Notes: a model not told the origin generated them from the letters alone. A stretch of 64,000 nt of DNA from Caldora sp965222765 (GCA_965222765.1 CBDCVG010000108.1:372001-436000); one strand, 5' to 3'; shown: positions 55,059-64,000, counted from the stretch's first letter. A program made the numbers and translations.

Positions 55059-55643
55059 ATGATGAAATTCCTCAAACAGGTTGGCGACTACGCCAAAGAA
55101 ACTGTTCAAGCTGCTCGCTATATTGGTCAAGGTTTATCTGTAACCTTTGACCACATGCAGCGGCGTCCTGTAACAGTACAGTACCCTTATGAAAAACTGA
55201 TCCCTTCTGAGCGGTATCGGGGTCGGATTCACTTTGAGTTCGACAAATGCATTGCCTGCGAAGTCTGTGTTAGAGTTTGTCCGATTAACCTACCGGTAGT
55301 GGACTACGAGTTTGACAAAGCTAGCAAGAAGAAAAATCTCAAGCACTACAGCATAGATTTCGGGGTTTGTATCTTTTGTGCTAACTGCATTGAATATTGC
55401 CCAACGAACTGTTTATCAGCTACTGAAGAATATGAGCTTTCTTCCTATGATCGCCACGAACTAAACTATGATAATGTGGCTCTAGGACGCTTGCCCTACA
55501 AAGTTACTCAAGACCCGATGGTTACTCCCTTGAGAGAATTAGCTTACTTGCCAAAAGGTGTTACTGACCCCCACGATTTACCAGCAGGTTCTCAACGTCC
55601 TGGTTTGCGTCCAGAGGAAATTGTGAAACAGAATAATCAATAA
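55059..55643 (+). CDS. ndhI: NAD(P)H-quinone oxidoreductase subunit I (NdhI)
   Basis: 194 residues with two 4Fe-4S motifs: CIACEVCVRVCP (Cys64, 67, 70, 74) and CIFCANCIEYCP (Cys104, 107, 110, 114). Another Cys lies just after the second motif (PTNC). NdhI carries electrons through the peripheral arm towards the quinone site. It follows ndhA by 114 bp containing GTTAATTGCTAATTG-type short repeats. Confidence 0.97.
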   Translation: MMKFLKQVGDYAKETVQAARYIGQGLSVTFDHMQRRPVTVQYPYEKLIPSERYRGRIHFEFDKCIACEVCVRVCPINLPVVDYEFDKASKKKNLKHYSIDFGVCIFCANCIEYCPTNCLSATEEYELSSYDRHELNYDNVALGRLPYKVTQDPMVTPLRELAYLPKGVTDPHDLPAGSQRPGLRPEEIVKQNNQ

Positions 55644-55686
55644 CACGGACAGCAAAGGCAATACATTGTGAGGAGATTAAGTAATT

Positions 55687-56319
55687 GTGAATCTAGCCGA
55701 AGGCGTTCAAATTATTTCAGTTGGTTTACTATCAGTAATGATGCTTGGGGCTGCTTTAGGAGTAGTCCTAATTAATAACATTGTCTACTCAGCTTTTTTA
55801 CTGGGTGGTGTTTTTATCAGCATTTCGGGTTTATACCTTTTGCTCAATGCTGACTTTGTGGCAGCGGCACAAATATTGATTTACGTTGGGGCAGTCAATG
55901 TCTTGATTTTGTTTGCCATCATGCTGGTGAATAAGCGACAAGATTTTACTCCTGTCGCGAACAGCTGGATTCGGAAAGTTTCAACAGGGTTAGTTTGTGT
56001 CGGCTTGTTTGCCCTTCTCGGAACCATGGTACTGGCAACAAGTTGGTCTACGTATAGTGGATCTGCTGTTATTGGCCAGAGCTCTGTTATGGAGATTGGT
56101 ATGCATTTTTTCACTGACTTTTTGCTACCTTTTGAGTTAGCCTCTGTGCTGTTGTTGATGGCAATGGTTGGGGCAATTATCCTGGCACGTAGGGATTACA
56201 TTCCTGAGGACTTGATTTCTACAGATACTGAAATCACAACAGCTTCAACTCTACCAGAACGCGCCAGTGTTCGTGAGTTAGCTTCAGTAGCTGGTGATGG
56301 CAGCAAATTGCCACGTTAA
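55687..56319 (+). CDS. ndhG: NAD(P)H-quinone oxidoreductase subunit 6 (NdhG)
   Basis: 210 residues from a GTG start with GAGGAG-type ribosome-binding sequence 10 bases upstream. It has five predicted membrane helices and the family stretch FVAAAQILIYVGAVNVLILF. NdhG is a proton-channel-side membrane subunit. The polar C-terminus after REYIPED-type (here RRDYIPEDL) is variable in the family. Confidence 0.95.
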   Translation: MNLAEGVQIISVGLLSVMMLGAALGVVLINNIVYSAFLLGGVFISISGLYLLLNADFVAAAQILIYVGAVNVLILFAIMLVNKRQDFTPVANSWIRKVSTGLVCVGLFALLGTMVLATSWSTYSGSAVIGQSSVMEIGMHFFTDFLLPFELASVLLLMAMVGAIILARRDYIPEDLISTDTEITTASTLPERASVRELASVAGDGSKLPR

Positions 56320-56410
56320 GGAGTTCTACTGTCTAATCTACCAGCACTTTTAGGTAGAGCAGGTCAGGTTAGAGCAATCCTGTTTTTTGTTAATAATTCT
56401 GAGCAAATTC

Positions 56411-56716
56411 ATGCAACTTCAGTACTTCTTACTTCTAGCTGCTGCCTTATTCTGTATTGGTATTTATGGCTTAATTACCAGCCGCAATGCTGTGCGAGTT
56501 CTGATGTCGATTGAGCTAATGCTAAATGCGGTAAACCTGAATTTAATGGGTTTTTCCAACTTTATGGATCCAGTAGAGATTAAAGGTCAGGTTTTTACTG
56601 TATTTGTCATTACTGTAGCAGCAGCGGAGGCAGCAGTAGGTTTAGCAATTGTACTAGCGATTTATCGCAACCGCAATACGGTAGATATGGAGCAATTTAA
56701 TCTGCTAAAATGGTAA
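56411..56716 (+). CDS. ndhE: NAD(P)H-quinone oxidoreductase subunit 4L (NdhE)
   Basis: 101 residues from ATG 56411, matching the family N-terminus (MQLQYFLLLAAALFCIGIYG); an upstream TTG would add eight. Three membrane helices, with VLMSIELMLNAVNLN and VAAAEAAVGLAIVLAIYR carrying the conserved Glu residues of the proton path. Last gene of the ndh cluster. Confidence 0.96.
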   Translation: MQLQYFLLLAAALFCIGIYGLITSRNAVRVLMSIELMLNAVNLNLMGFSNFMDPVEIKGQVFTVFVITVAAAEAAVGLAIVLAIYRNRNTVDMEQFNLLKW

Positions 56717-56751
56717 TTTTTCTACCAAAATTGCTTTAATTGTGTCTTAAT

Positions 56752-56781
56752 TGTAGAGACGTTGCATGCAACGTCTCTACA
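56752..56781. repeat. 30-bp perfect palindrome after ndhE
   Basis: TGTAGAGACGTTGCA and its exact complement, followed by GGGTTTTTGGGG. This is a widely dispersed cyanobacterial palindrome, and here it could end the ndh transcript. Confidence 0.75.
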
Positions 56782-56798
56782 GGGTTTTTGGGGTTGGC

Positions 56799-57647
56799 TC
56801 AAACGACCGGAAAAAAACAATCGAAGAGGCGTTTCTGCCCATCAACTTGATAACGCCGATAGATATAGCCGTCACCAGTATCCTTGAACTCCAGATCATG
56901 TGGTATGTAGTGAAGTCCGACAGACAATCGCTCTTCAGTATTCGACTGATTGACTCCTGAGCCATGCCAGGTTGCGCCTGAGTGTATAGCAATGGAGCCC
57001 GCCGGTAGATCGAGTAGGTGGGGCGTCACATTCATAATTCCTAAATTCGCCGCTACCTCCCGCACCGGCGCACGATAATCTTCTGGGGCATGAAACTGGG
57101 TTGGTGGTATATACCATGGCCATTTGTGCGACCCTGGGATATATTCTAGGGTGCCCATCTCTGGGGTGGTCTGTGTTAGTGTGATCCAGATCGTGATTGA
57201 TCTCTTGTCCGTGAAACAATCACAAGTTGAGGCATCCTGGTGAAAGACGATTGGCTGCGCTCCGGGCGGTTTCCACCAGAGCGTATCATTAACGAGGCGC
57301 GAACGCTCCCACCCACCTAAGAAAGCGCTAAGTTTTCCCCATAAGGGATTGAGCGCAAGCTCCTCAATCAAGAAGCTAGCCTTCCATGCGTTTGACATAT
57401 GCCGTGTCGCATTAGGCATACTGATTCCCTCACGCCAATACCATTCGTCAGGATAACTTTGTTTATCGAAATTCCCCTTGAACAACCGCTCGAACTCTTC
57501 CTTAAGGGTGATGCAGTAACTGGAGCTCAGCATATTGGGTTTCGAGATGAAACCGTCACGCTCAAACAGTGAAAGATCGCTATCGCTCATTTGCCAATCT
57601 ATCACGCGGTCAGTTTTGGTGAGTAATTCTTTAGTCATCTTTACCAT
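56799..57647 (-). CDS. Phytanoyl-CoA dioxygenase (PhyH) family protein
   Basis: 282 residues. Fe(II)-binding residues are visible as VFHQDAST (HxD) and the distal His in TWHGSGVNQS, with the 2-oxoglutarate Arg expected in EERLSVGLHY. FERDGFISKPNMLS is the usual PhyH start. Such enzymes hydroxylate lipids or natural products. It lies 90 bp downstream of a P450 gene in the same direction, suggesting successive oxidations. Base composition appears a little more GC-rich than neighbours, so transfer is possible. Confidence 0.85.
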   Translation of the reverse strand: MVKMTKELLTKTDRVIDWQMSDSDLSLFERDGFISKPNMLSSSYCITLKEEFERLFKGNFDKQSYPDEWYWREGISMPNATRHMSNAWKASFLIEELALNPLWGKLSAFLGGWERSRLVNDTLWWKPPGAQPIVFHQDASTCDCFTDKRSITIWITLTQTTPEMGTLEYIPGSHKWPWYIPPTQFHAPEDYRAPVREVAANLGIMNVTPHLLDLPAGSIAIHSGATWHGSGVNQSNTEERLSVGLHYIPHDLEFKDTGDGYIYRRYQVDGQKRLFDCFFPVV

Positions 57648-57737
57648 CCAAGTATCTTGAAATGATTCTTCCGTCTTGTGCCTCCTCGTATAGAGGCAGT
57701 AATGTTCGTTGCCAATATATTCCTTATGTGTAAATTC

Positions 57738-59297
57738 CTAAGCCACGGGTGTAAGTTCCCTCAACTGAAAACGCAATGGCATTCCATCACACGGATCAAT
57801 ATTAAGGCTTTCTTGTAAATTCTCTAGAGATGAACGACCATTGACTAACTCCCAATGGAAGTACCAAAGCAGTTGCGCTAGCATTATTGTTGATTCGAGC
57901 ATTGCTAGATTCTCACCCAAGCACTTATGATAACCTGAGCCAAAGTTGAGCATGGGCAGAGAATTGTGAAGTTTGTCCCCTTCAAGCCAACGCTCCGGCA
58001 GAAATTCTTCAGGCTGAGCATATATCTCCGGATTTCTTCCTGCACCGAACATAGACCAGGATACTTTTGTGCCCTGAGGAACTTTAATACCATCAATTAC
58101 GGTATCTCGTATAGTCTCCAAAGAAGTAGAGCCTGAGGCAACTGGATAAAGGCGCAGAGTTTCTTTGACAATTGCTCGAATGTAGTTTAATTCTTTCAGG
58201 CTTTCTACATTTATCTGTCCTTGACTTTGCCAAGCTTTATCTACTATAGATTGTGCCTTCTGAAACACTCTTGGATTTGACGCTAATTCACCTACAGCAA
58301 AGGATAAAGTGTGGGCTGTGGTATCAATACCTGCAATTAATAGCTCAATCGCTTCTGAGATTAGTGACTCCCGATTGTATTTTGATTCTTTAGCTGCTAT
58401 TTTGACTAACATCGATTGTTGAAACCAAGGACTTACCTGTCCTAAGTCAGTCTGTTTGTTGTCTCTGAGTTGCAAAGCTAAATCCACCCGGGGAGTTAGA
58501 AACTTCTCTAAATACTGTCTAGCTAACCAGTAATCGCGAGAAGATTTGGTTGGCAAGTATTTCTGCCATCGCTTCTCGCCATGAGCTACTCGTAAGAAAC
58601 GATAGGCTACAACTGACATCGCCTCGTATAGTTTTTTAATTTCCAGGGGTGGTCCTTCTAAACTGGGGATTTTTTCATCCACAGGAATACCTAACATTAA
58701 GCAAGCAATCACTCGCGTCGTCAGTTCTATAAACAGTGGATCTACCTGCACTGCTTCTGACGGTTTAGCTTCTTTAATTCTGTCAATCACTCCTGTACAA
58801 GCTTGGAGAATAACTTCTATATACTTAGACAGAGCACCAGCATTAAATTCCGGATTCCAAGCCTTACGTCGCCATTTCCATTCAGTACCATTCTCACCTA
58901 TAAGAATGGGACCACTTATATCTTTCCAAGCTGCAGATATCCATCTAGATCTAACTAAATTTCCATCTCTCGTTCCATTGATAATAGTATCCTCAATTGT
59001 TTTGGGATTGCTCAAAATTAGAACGGGGGAACCTATCCAATAAACATAGATAGGTCCCAGCTTTTGACTCCAATCAAACAAAAATTGGAACAATTGCTTC
59101 TTTTTAACTGCAGCTTTTAGTTGAGGAATATTTCCTAATAGCCAATGTCTTGGAGGAGAAGGAACTGAATTGAGAGACTTATAAGCATTCTTCCGTTTCC
59201 ACCAAGGCCAGCCAAGCACTCCTGCTAAGCTAATAGTACCCAGCATTGGGACTGAATAGGCTATGAAGGCAGGGACAGTAACCTCTTGGATGATCAT
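57738..59297 (-). CDS. Cytochrome P450
   Basis: 519 residues with an N-terminal hydrophobic segment (AYSVPMLGTISLAGVLGWPW) that may anchor it. I-helix oxygen motif AGIDTT (322-327), K-helix ETLRLYP (ExxR), and the heme loop FGSGYHKCLGENLA with ligand Cys459. It looks like a class using ferredoxin or a reductase encoded elsewhere. Together with the PhyH gene it forms a two-gene oxidative cassette. Substrate unknown. Confidence 0.93.
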   Translation of the reverse strand: MIIQEVTVPAFIAYSVPMLGTISLAGVLGWPWWKRKNAYKSLNSVPSPPRHWLLGNIPQLKAAVKKKQLFQFLFDWSQKLGPIYVYWIGSPVLILSNPKTIEDTIINGTRDGNLVRSRWISAAWKDISGPILIGENGTEWKWRRKAWNPEFNAGALSKYIEVILQACTGVIDRIKEAKPSEAVQVDPLFIELTTRVIACLMLGIPVDEKIPSLEGPPLEIKKLYEAMSVVAYRFLRVAHGEKRWQKYLPTKSSRDYWLARQYLEKFLTPRVDLALQLRDNKQTDLGQVSPWFQQSMLVKIAAKESKYNRESLISEAIELLIAGIDTTAHTLSFAVGELASNPRVFQKAQSIVDKAWQSQGQINVESLKELNYIRAIVKETLRLYPVASGSTSLETIRDTVIDGIKVPQGTKVSWSMFGAGRNPEIYAQPEEFLPERWLEGDKLHNSLPMLNFGSGYHKCLGENLAMLESTIMLAQLLWYFHWELVNGRSSLENLQESLNIDPCDGMPLRFQLRELTPVA

Positions 59298-59406
59298 AAA
59301 TCTGCTTTGAATATTTAGAAATCAAGCTGTTCGCTACTCAATATAGCAGTACCAAGGTGACAGGGTAAACGGATCTTAAGTTTAGAAACCATTTATAAAG
59401 TGAATA

Positions 59407-59769
59407 TTAAGAGGCTAGACGACGAAGCATCAATCTCACCATAGAAGCATAAATCATTGCTTCACTGACCTCTGGTAGATGTTCATAATCTAAACTTAAA
59501 CGTCGAGAACTTACTAACCAACTGAATGTTCTCTCCACAACCCAGCGTCGAGGTAAAACTTCAAATCCTGTATCACTACGTTTGATTACTTCTACTCTTG
59601 CTCCACATACCCCTCTTCTGTCAGACTCCGAAAAATAGGGGTCAAACCCTGATTCTCTCGTTAGGTATCGTTGGCTGTAATGACGGAATCTCGTCAGAAT
59701 TTCGGAAAGTGACAGAAGAGGGATACAGCGCTTACCGCTGCAATGAGGTACACCTGAATAAGTTGTCAA
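59407..59769 (-). pseudogene. C-terminal remnant of an IS5-family transposase
   Basis: Only the last ~60 codons match: VEVIKRSDTGFEVLPRRWVV, ERTFSWLVSSRRLSLDYEHL and MVRLMLRRLA, with the catalytic Glu in VVERTFSW. The preceding ~60 codons are unrelated or frameshifted. The remaining DNA of 59298-59924 shows no other gene. Confidence 0.8.
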
Positions 59770-59924
59770 GATTTGATAGATTTTTTCCTCGTAGATTTTA
59801 CTGTACCTCGTAACAGCGCGAAGCGCTGTATAGGCTCTCCCTAGATATTTCCGTATAATCTATAGTTAGACAGATATAAACATCTGCACCTTTAGTCGGA
59901 TCGCTACTAGGAGTTGAACATATC

Positions 59925-60290
59925 GTGAGTTTAAATGACATTCGCCAAGCAATAGAAGATGCCATTGATGCGTACTTCAATGGTCTCCGTACTGGCGACA
60001 GTGCCAAAATCCCTCTATCCAAAAACGTAATCTTCCATAGTGTTGTCAAAGGGAAAACTTTTACAGGTGCCGACACAGTTAGATCGTGCGTTAAGGAATT
60101 TGCAGAAAATATCCAGTTGATTGATGAGAAAGCAAGAGTTATAGACGGTGAGAGCGCTTGTGTCTTATTGAAATGGACGTCACCATCAGGGCATGAATTG
60201 GATATTTGTGAGTACTTTGAATTTGAAGACTCTCAGATCTCGTGCATACGTCCGTACTTTGATCCTAGGCCACTTTTTGAAAATGAATAG
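59925..60290 (+). CDS. SnoaL/NTF2-like protein
   Basis: 121 residues from a GTG start. IEDAIDAYFNGLRTGDSAKI at the N-terminus and the alternating beta strands (VIFHSVVKGKTFTGADTVRS, ACVLLKWTSPSGHELDICEY) fit a small NTF2-like cone fold. These domains serve as cyclases, isomerases or binding pockets. Catalytic residues cannot be assigned. It has no evident operon partner. Confidence 0.75.
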   Translation: MSLNDIRQAIEDAIDAYFNGLRTGDSAKIPLSKNVIFHSVVKGKTFTGADTVRSCVKEFAENIQLIDEKARVIDGESACVLLKWTSPSGHELDICEYFEFEDSQISCIRPYFDPRPLFENE

Positions 60291-60423
60291 GGTGCGACTC
60301 TTTTAGGAAGATGCTATGTTACAAGCACATTACGTGTTTCTAACCCTTTCTATATCTAGATTTACCTTTTTTAGCGTAAAGGTAAAACCACTCCTAATAG
60401 TACACAACGCCAATTATTATTCA

Positions 60424-61992
60424 TCACGGCACAACCACATAAGCCAATTCTTTATCCTCAGCTCTCCTCTGCCACACTAGAGTTCGGTAGACGAAAGCTG
60501 CAACCTCTCCCCTAGTAACATGAGCACGGGGACGTAATTGACGGAGGTTGGGATAATTAACCACAATCTCACCATCTGTAGCTTTTGCGATCGCTTTTAG
60601 GGCCCAATCGGGAATAGCATTAGCATCATCATAGTAGATTTGCAAATGATTGATTTGGTGCTTGCTTTCAAGCATCGATGCTAATGATACCAATGCTTCT
60701 AAGCGGCTGAGGGGAGCTTCTGGTCTAAAAGTTTTGTCTGGAAATCCTGACATCATCCCTCTCGTTGTCACAAATTTTACCGCATTTGCAAACCAGTCTT
60801 CTCGTTGCACATCAATAAATTGTTGTGTTTCCCTGGTTACTGGCTGCTCTCTAAAAGCTTTGGCAACAATTGCCGCAAACTCGGCTCGATTGATGGATTC
60901 ATCGGGAAGGAAGGTATTATCCTTATAGCCCTCAAGGATACCTAAATTTCTCAGTTCAGCTAACATCCCCTCGGCAAAATAGTGTCTTGTATCTTTAAAT
61001 TCTCCTTCATTTATCGGTGGCTCTAAATTATCAAGATAGTCTACCGTGACTGGATGGTTCTCATTCAGTAACGAGTAATCTCGGAACAAATTGAATGTTG
61101 AGGGATTGTAAGGCTTTTGATTAATCAGAACATCATGTAAACACCAACGAGCACCAGAGTTACATCCCGATAAGTTACCCTCAATCCTCACCACTTTAGC
61201 TTTCGGGGCATACAACTGAGCCAGCTGTTCCATTTCTAAAGCATTTGCTGAGCGACCTAACCTCCCATCTACATAAACACAGTACATGGCAGCCAGTTGG
61301 TTGACAATGTTTTGCCTCAAACCAGTAGCACCACCATCGAGATTGTAATAGATTATTTTCCCAGCCGTTTGACCTTGATCTTTGCCTGACTCATAAAGTT
61401 GTTGTAATAACTCGTGGGCAACATAGGAGCCACTAGAATGAGCAACGATAATAAAACGTTGAGCACTTTCAGCAATTTCTAATAGATGATTACCAAGAGC
61501 GCTGTTGGCAATTTCACGGGCATTATATTCAGGATCCCTTGGTCCTTTAACTGAATAAAGGTGACGAATTCCTAGTTCAGCAAGGCGAGCACGGTATAAC
61601 TCTGTTACCCACTTTTGTGTCCAACTTTGTCGAACAGTCCAACCAGCATAACCGATGAAGATATCGTTTCCCACAGAGCTACCTGTATTGAGATAAGACA
61701 CACCAAAACCCAGCTCACCCCAAGAGCTATCTATTGTTTTTTGGCGCTTTGGTTGTAATGTTAGCGATTTCATTCGCGCTGCACTAGTTACAAACATATC
61801 TAACTGTAGGTTGGGTGAAGCGAAGTGAAACCCAATAAGAGATTTTGCGGCAAGTATGGGTGCAGCAATATTACCTCGAAGGAGAAAAACTGAGTTAGCG
61901 ACAACAGAAAGATTTACCCCCAAACAAGCTACTAATCCTACTCCCAAGCTTGGCGAGAGCGCCTTGATGATGTAGAAGGTACCATTTCTCAA
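60424..61992 (-). CDS. Alpha/beta-hydrolase-like protein with C-terminal SLH domains
   Basis: Up to 522 residues. After a hydrophobic N-terminus, residues about 100-330 resemble an alpha/beta hydrolase (FIIVAHSSGSYVAHELLQQL holds the presumed nucleophile Ser, in HSSGS rather than GxSxG). Three S-layer-homology repeats follow (LGILEGYKDNTFLPDESINR, GMMSGFPDKTFRPEAPLSRL, and a weaker third near PNLRQLRPRAHVTRGEVAAF), which bind peptidoglycan-linked polymer in the cell envelope. The 5' end is suspect: the first ~18 codons are antisense to a transposase remnant, and codons 50-62 come from the GTAGGTTGGGTG repeat. ATG near 61798 or 61774 may be used instead. Confidence 0.75.
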   Translation of the reverse strand: MRNGTFYIIKALSPSLGVGLVACLGVNLSVVANSVFLLRGNIAAPILAAKSLIGFHFASPNLQLDMFVTSAARMKSLTLQPKRQKTIDSSWGELGFGVSYLNTGSSVGNDIFIGYAGWTVRQSWTQKWVTELYRARLAELGIRHLYSVKGPRDPEYNAREIANSALGNHLLEIAESAQRFIIVAHSSGSYVAHELLQQLYESGKDQGQTAGKIIYYNLDGGATGLRQNIVNQLAAMYCVYVDGRLGRSANALEMEQLAQLYAPKAKVVRIEGNLSGCNSGARWCLHDVLINQKPYNPSTFNLFRDYSLLNENHPVTVDYLDNLEPPINEGEFKDTRHYFAEGMLAELRNLGILEGYKDNTFLPDESINRAEFAAIVAKAFREQPVTRETQQFIDVQREDWFANAVKFVTTRGMMSGFPDKTFRPEAPLSRLEALVSLASMLESKHQINHLQIYYDDANAIPDWALKAIAKATDGEIVVNYPNLRQLRPRAHVTRGEVAAFVYRTLVWQRRAEDKELAYVVVP

Positions 61993-62175
61993 GGTACTCG
62001 ATGCTTTGAGTTACGACATTGCCGCTATTTGGGTTTAGCCAAAACTCGTCTGCAACATGTTGCCATTGCTGCAGCGATGAATCTTACCCGCTTAGTCCAT
62101 TGGTGGAAAGGGTCTTCTAAAAGTCTCACCTCGCATCTCTCGCTTTACTGCTCTGGCTCCTACTACCTGATCTGA
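61936..62175 (+). pseudogene. C-terminal remnant of an IS1182-family transposase
   Basis: 80 codons read SQAWRERLDDVEGTISQGTR, then CFELRHCRYLGLAKTRLQHV and AIAAAMNLTRLVHWW before the stop at 62173-62175. These match the end of IS1182-type DDE transposases (motif 'EGTISQG...RY.GLAKT.LQH'). It overlaps the 5' end of the SLH gene on the other strand. 62176-62580 shows no gene. Confidence 0.8.
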
Positions 62176-62580
62176 AATTGGCTAATGTTCTTTTCTTTGC
62201 TTTCACTATAAGCCAACTTGGGAGCATCAAGCCAGGAGGGTGACGCCCCCTCTTAATTCGCCAACAGTATCTTGCTAATAGTCATTGGTACTGTTGAGGG
62301 GCAAATGAGTTACAGTTTGATTAGTGATTTTTGGTAGTTGCTTCGCTGAAGATATTGCAGGGGTATCAACTCTATTCAAGTCTACCGATAGATAGAGGGA
62401 AAAAGTAACCAAGATGGCTAGGAAGAGTTTTTCAAACATGGTTCAATTCCCCATCACAACTGAATTAAAAATCAACTACTCATATCATTAGTTTCGGTGA
62501 TTTCTACTTGACAATGAATGATTGTAGTTAGAAATATTTGTGACAATTTGGCAAAAATTAGGTGATGTCAATCATAGACA

Positions 62581-62690
62581 ACTAGCGCAGCGCGGCGGAA
62601 ATAATCCACCAGGAGAGAGAGCGATAGAATCCTTACTCTATAAGCATTCTTAATTCTTAATTCTTAATTCTTAATTCCGCTCCCTGTTAT
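62581..62690. repeat. MITE-like element, family C (inverted), with AATTAAG repeats
   Basis: CTAGCGCAGCGCGGCGGAAA at the left, AATCCTTACTCTATAAGCAT in the middle and TTCTTAATTC repeats at the right. This is the reverse orientation of the 36812-36922 element. Confidence 0.6.
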
Positions 62691-62763
62691 TCTTCATCTT
62701 AAATTTACCGATTGGGTATCTGAGCTTGTGTAAGGAAGCTTAAGGACTCTTGTCACCCAATCT

Positions 62764-64000
62764 ATGAAATACTTAAGTCTGGTTTTCTACGCGATTTTAC
62801 TACTTTTGGGAGGCATTCCCGCTGCATTTGCCCAAACAACTCACAGCAACGAGGAACTCCCTTCAACTAAAGGTACTGCTAATGACCTGAGAATCTCGCC
62901 GAGTTTCGGAGTCGGTTATACTACTTCTGGTGCTAGCCACGATGGTTTTGGTCAGTTTAAAGCTTTTGTTCCCCTACTACAAAATCTTGGTAGGAACCTA
63001 ACGTTCCTTGAAGGTAGACTACTCCTAGATAACGATACTAACATCGGCAGTAACCTCATCCTAGGACACCGTTTTTACAACTCCAACAGTAAGCGGATTG
63101 TCGGTGGCTACCTCGCCTACGACAGCCGTAATACTGATAGCAGTAGCTTCCATCAACTCGGTGCTGGCTTTGAAAGTCTGGGAGAATATTGGGATTTTCG
63201 CACCAATGTCTATGTGCCGATTGGGGATACTCGTCAGCTGGTGGCAGAGAATATCTCCCAAACTACCCCTATCTTCAGCAATCCTTTCTTCCAAGGCAAC
63301 TTTTTGGTGATGTCAGGGAGTCGGGAGCGTCGGGAAATGAGACTGTTTGAAGCGGCAATGACGGGGTTGGATGTAGAAGCAGGGGTAAAAATTGTTAATT
63401 TAGGAACTACAGGGGAGCTTCGGGGCTATGTTGGGGGTTACTATTATGACGCTACTGAGAGTGATAGTATCCTCGGTTGGCGAGCCAGGCTCGAAGCTAG
63501 CCCTAATGATAGCCTACGGTTGGGCTTATCTGTGCAGAATGATGCTACTTTCGGCACTAATGTAATTTTTAGTATTGGAGCCAGTTTCCCTGGCAATCAT
63601 ACTGATAGTAGAGAGTCGGAACAAGTTTTAGCAAGGTTAGGGGAATCAGTCACCCGTCAACAGCAGATTATTGTCGATGAGCAATGGGAATCGGAGTTAT
63701 TTACTGAGGAGCTTACCCTAACGGCAACCAATCCCAACACAAATCAACCCTACTTCTTCCAACATGTCAGATTGAGTACGGGAGTTGGGGATGGCACCTT
63801 TGAGAATCCTTTTGGACAAGTACAGTCTGCCATAGATGTAGCCCAAACAGGAAACATCGTTTATGTGCAGTTTGGGGAAAATTCAGGAATTCCCGCATTT
63901 ACCATTCCTGATGGGGTATCAGTACTTTCTACAGGACTAATACAACAAATTAGTGCCTCATTCAACAATCTTGCAGGAGTATCACTGTTTGATACAGGAG
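62764..64000 (+). CDS. Inverse-autotransporter-type outer-membrane protein, partial (runs off the right edge)
   Basis: From ATG 62764 the frame is open for 412 codons to the window end. A signal peptide ends at AAFAQ (YLSLVFYAILLLLGGIPAAF). Residues about 40-285 look like an inverse autotransporter beta-barrel domain: FLEGRLLLDNDTNIGSNLIL, GHRFYNSNSKRIVGGYLAYD, FHQLGAGFESLGEYWDFRTN. After about residue 335, GVGDGTFENPFGQVQSAIDV looks like the start of a DUF1565/right-handed beta-helix passenger. It is therefore a likely surface adhesin or large exported beta-helix protein. Size and passenger are unknown because the gene is cut. Confidence 0.8.
   Translation, partial: MKYLSLVFYAILLLLGGIPAAFAQTTHSNEELPSTKGTANDLRISPSFGVGYTTSGASHDGFGQFKAFVPLLQNLGRNLTFLEGRLLLDNDTNIGSNLILGHRFYNSNSKRIVGGYLAYDSRNTDSSSFHQLGAGFESLGEYWDFRTNVYVPIGDTRQLVAENISQTTPIFSNPFFQGNFLVMSGSRERREMRLFEAAMTGLDVEAGVKIVNLGTTGELRGYVGGYYYDATESDSILGWRARLEASPNDSLRLGLSVQNDATFGTNVIFSIGASFPGNHTDSRESEQVLARLGESVTRQQQIIVDEQWESELFTEELTLTATNPNTNQPYFFQHVRLSTGVGDGTFENPFGQVQSAIDVAQTGNIVYVQFGENSGIPAFTIPDGVSVLSTGLIQQISASFNNLAGVSLFDTG

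Overview
The window is cyanobacterial chromosome, most likely from a filamentous strain with a large, repeat-rich genome. Several genes are cyanobacterial or plastid hallmarks: ndhA-ndhI-ndhG-ndhE, petG, cytochrome cM, a bacterial dynamin-like protein, a CIRCE-controlled monocistronic groEL, an RRM-type glycine-rich RNA-binding protein, glgC, caspase-fold proteins and Uma2 proteins. GCGATCGC (HIP1-type) octamers are scattered throughout. Intergenic DNA carries AATTAAG- and CCTCCTG-type short tandem repeats, long palindromes and several families of 100-220 bp MITE-like elements. The species cannot be named from the sequence alone.

Layout. 1-4.3 kb: a FAD monooxygenase cut by the left edge, then an XdhC-family protein and a MocA-type nucleotidyltransferase (molybdoenzyme maturation). 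4.3-8.8 kb: a large pseudo-caspase and two tandem ProX-like binding lipoproteins. 8.8-14 kb: def, dnaA, a candidate origin, dnaN and pncB. 14-20 kb: an IS630 remnant, a DUF4140/DUF4139 protein, metF and a fusion of a ProX-like domain to a GluR0-type ligand-gated channel. 20-23.5 kb: an internally deleted insertion sequence and a MITE-bounded tandem duplication of a Uma2 gene. 23.5-31.6 kb: ddl, ndk, pyrD, an RNA-binding protein, two unknown proteins, an orphan ammonium-transporter tail and an SGNH hydrolase. 31.6-38.3 kb: a TPR fragment, a dynamin-like gene split by one in-frame stop, groEL and two ComFB genes. 38.7-46.7 kb: a methyltransferase/prenyl-synthase-like pair, sdhA, two glycosyltransferases, and rpsB-tsf with a repeat-expanded S2 tail. 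47-49 kb: an RNA ligase plus HD-polynucleotide kinase repair pair. 50-57 kb: petG and cytM (divergent), glgC and the ndh operon. 57-64 kb: a PhyH dioxygenase and a P450, transposase debris, an NTF2-like protein, an SLH-domain hydrolase and the start of an inverse-autotransporter-type outer-membrane protein.

Core functions (replication, folate, NAD, pyrimidine, peptidoglycan, respiration/photosynthesis) alternate with accessory ones. The most unusual items are the ProX-ion-channel fusion, the methyltransferase coupled to a prenyl synthase with altered metal-binding motifs, the RNA-repair pair, the stop-split dynamin, the S2 protein with thirteen hexapeptide repeats, and places where mobile elements supply coding sequence (the end of one ComFB gene and the start of the SLH hydrolase).
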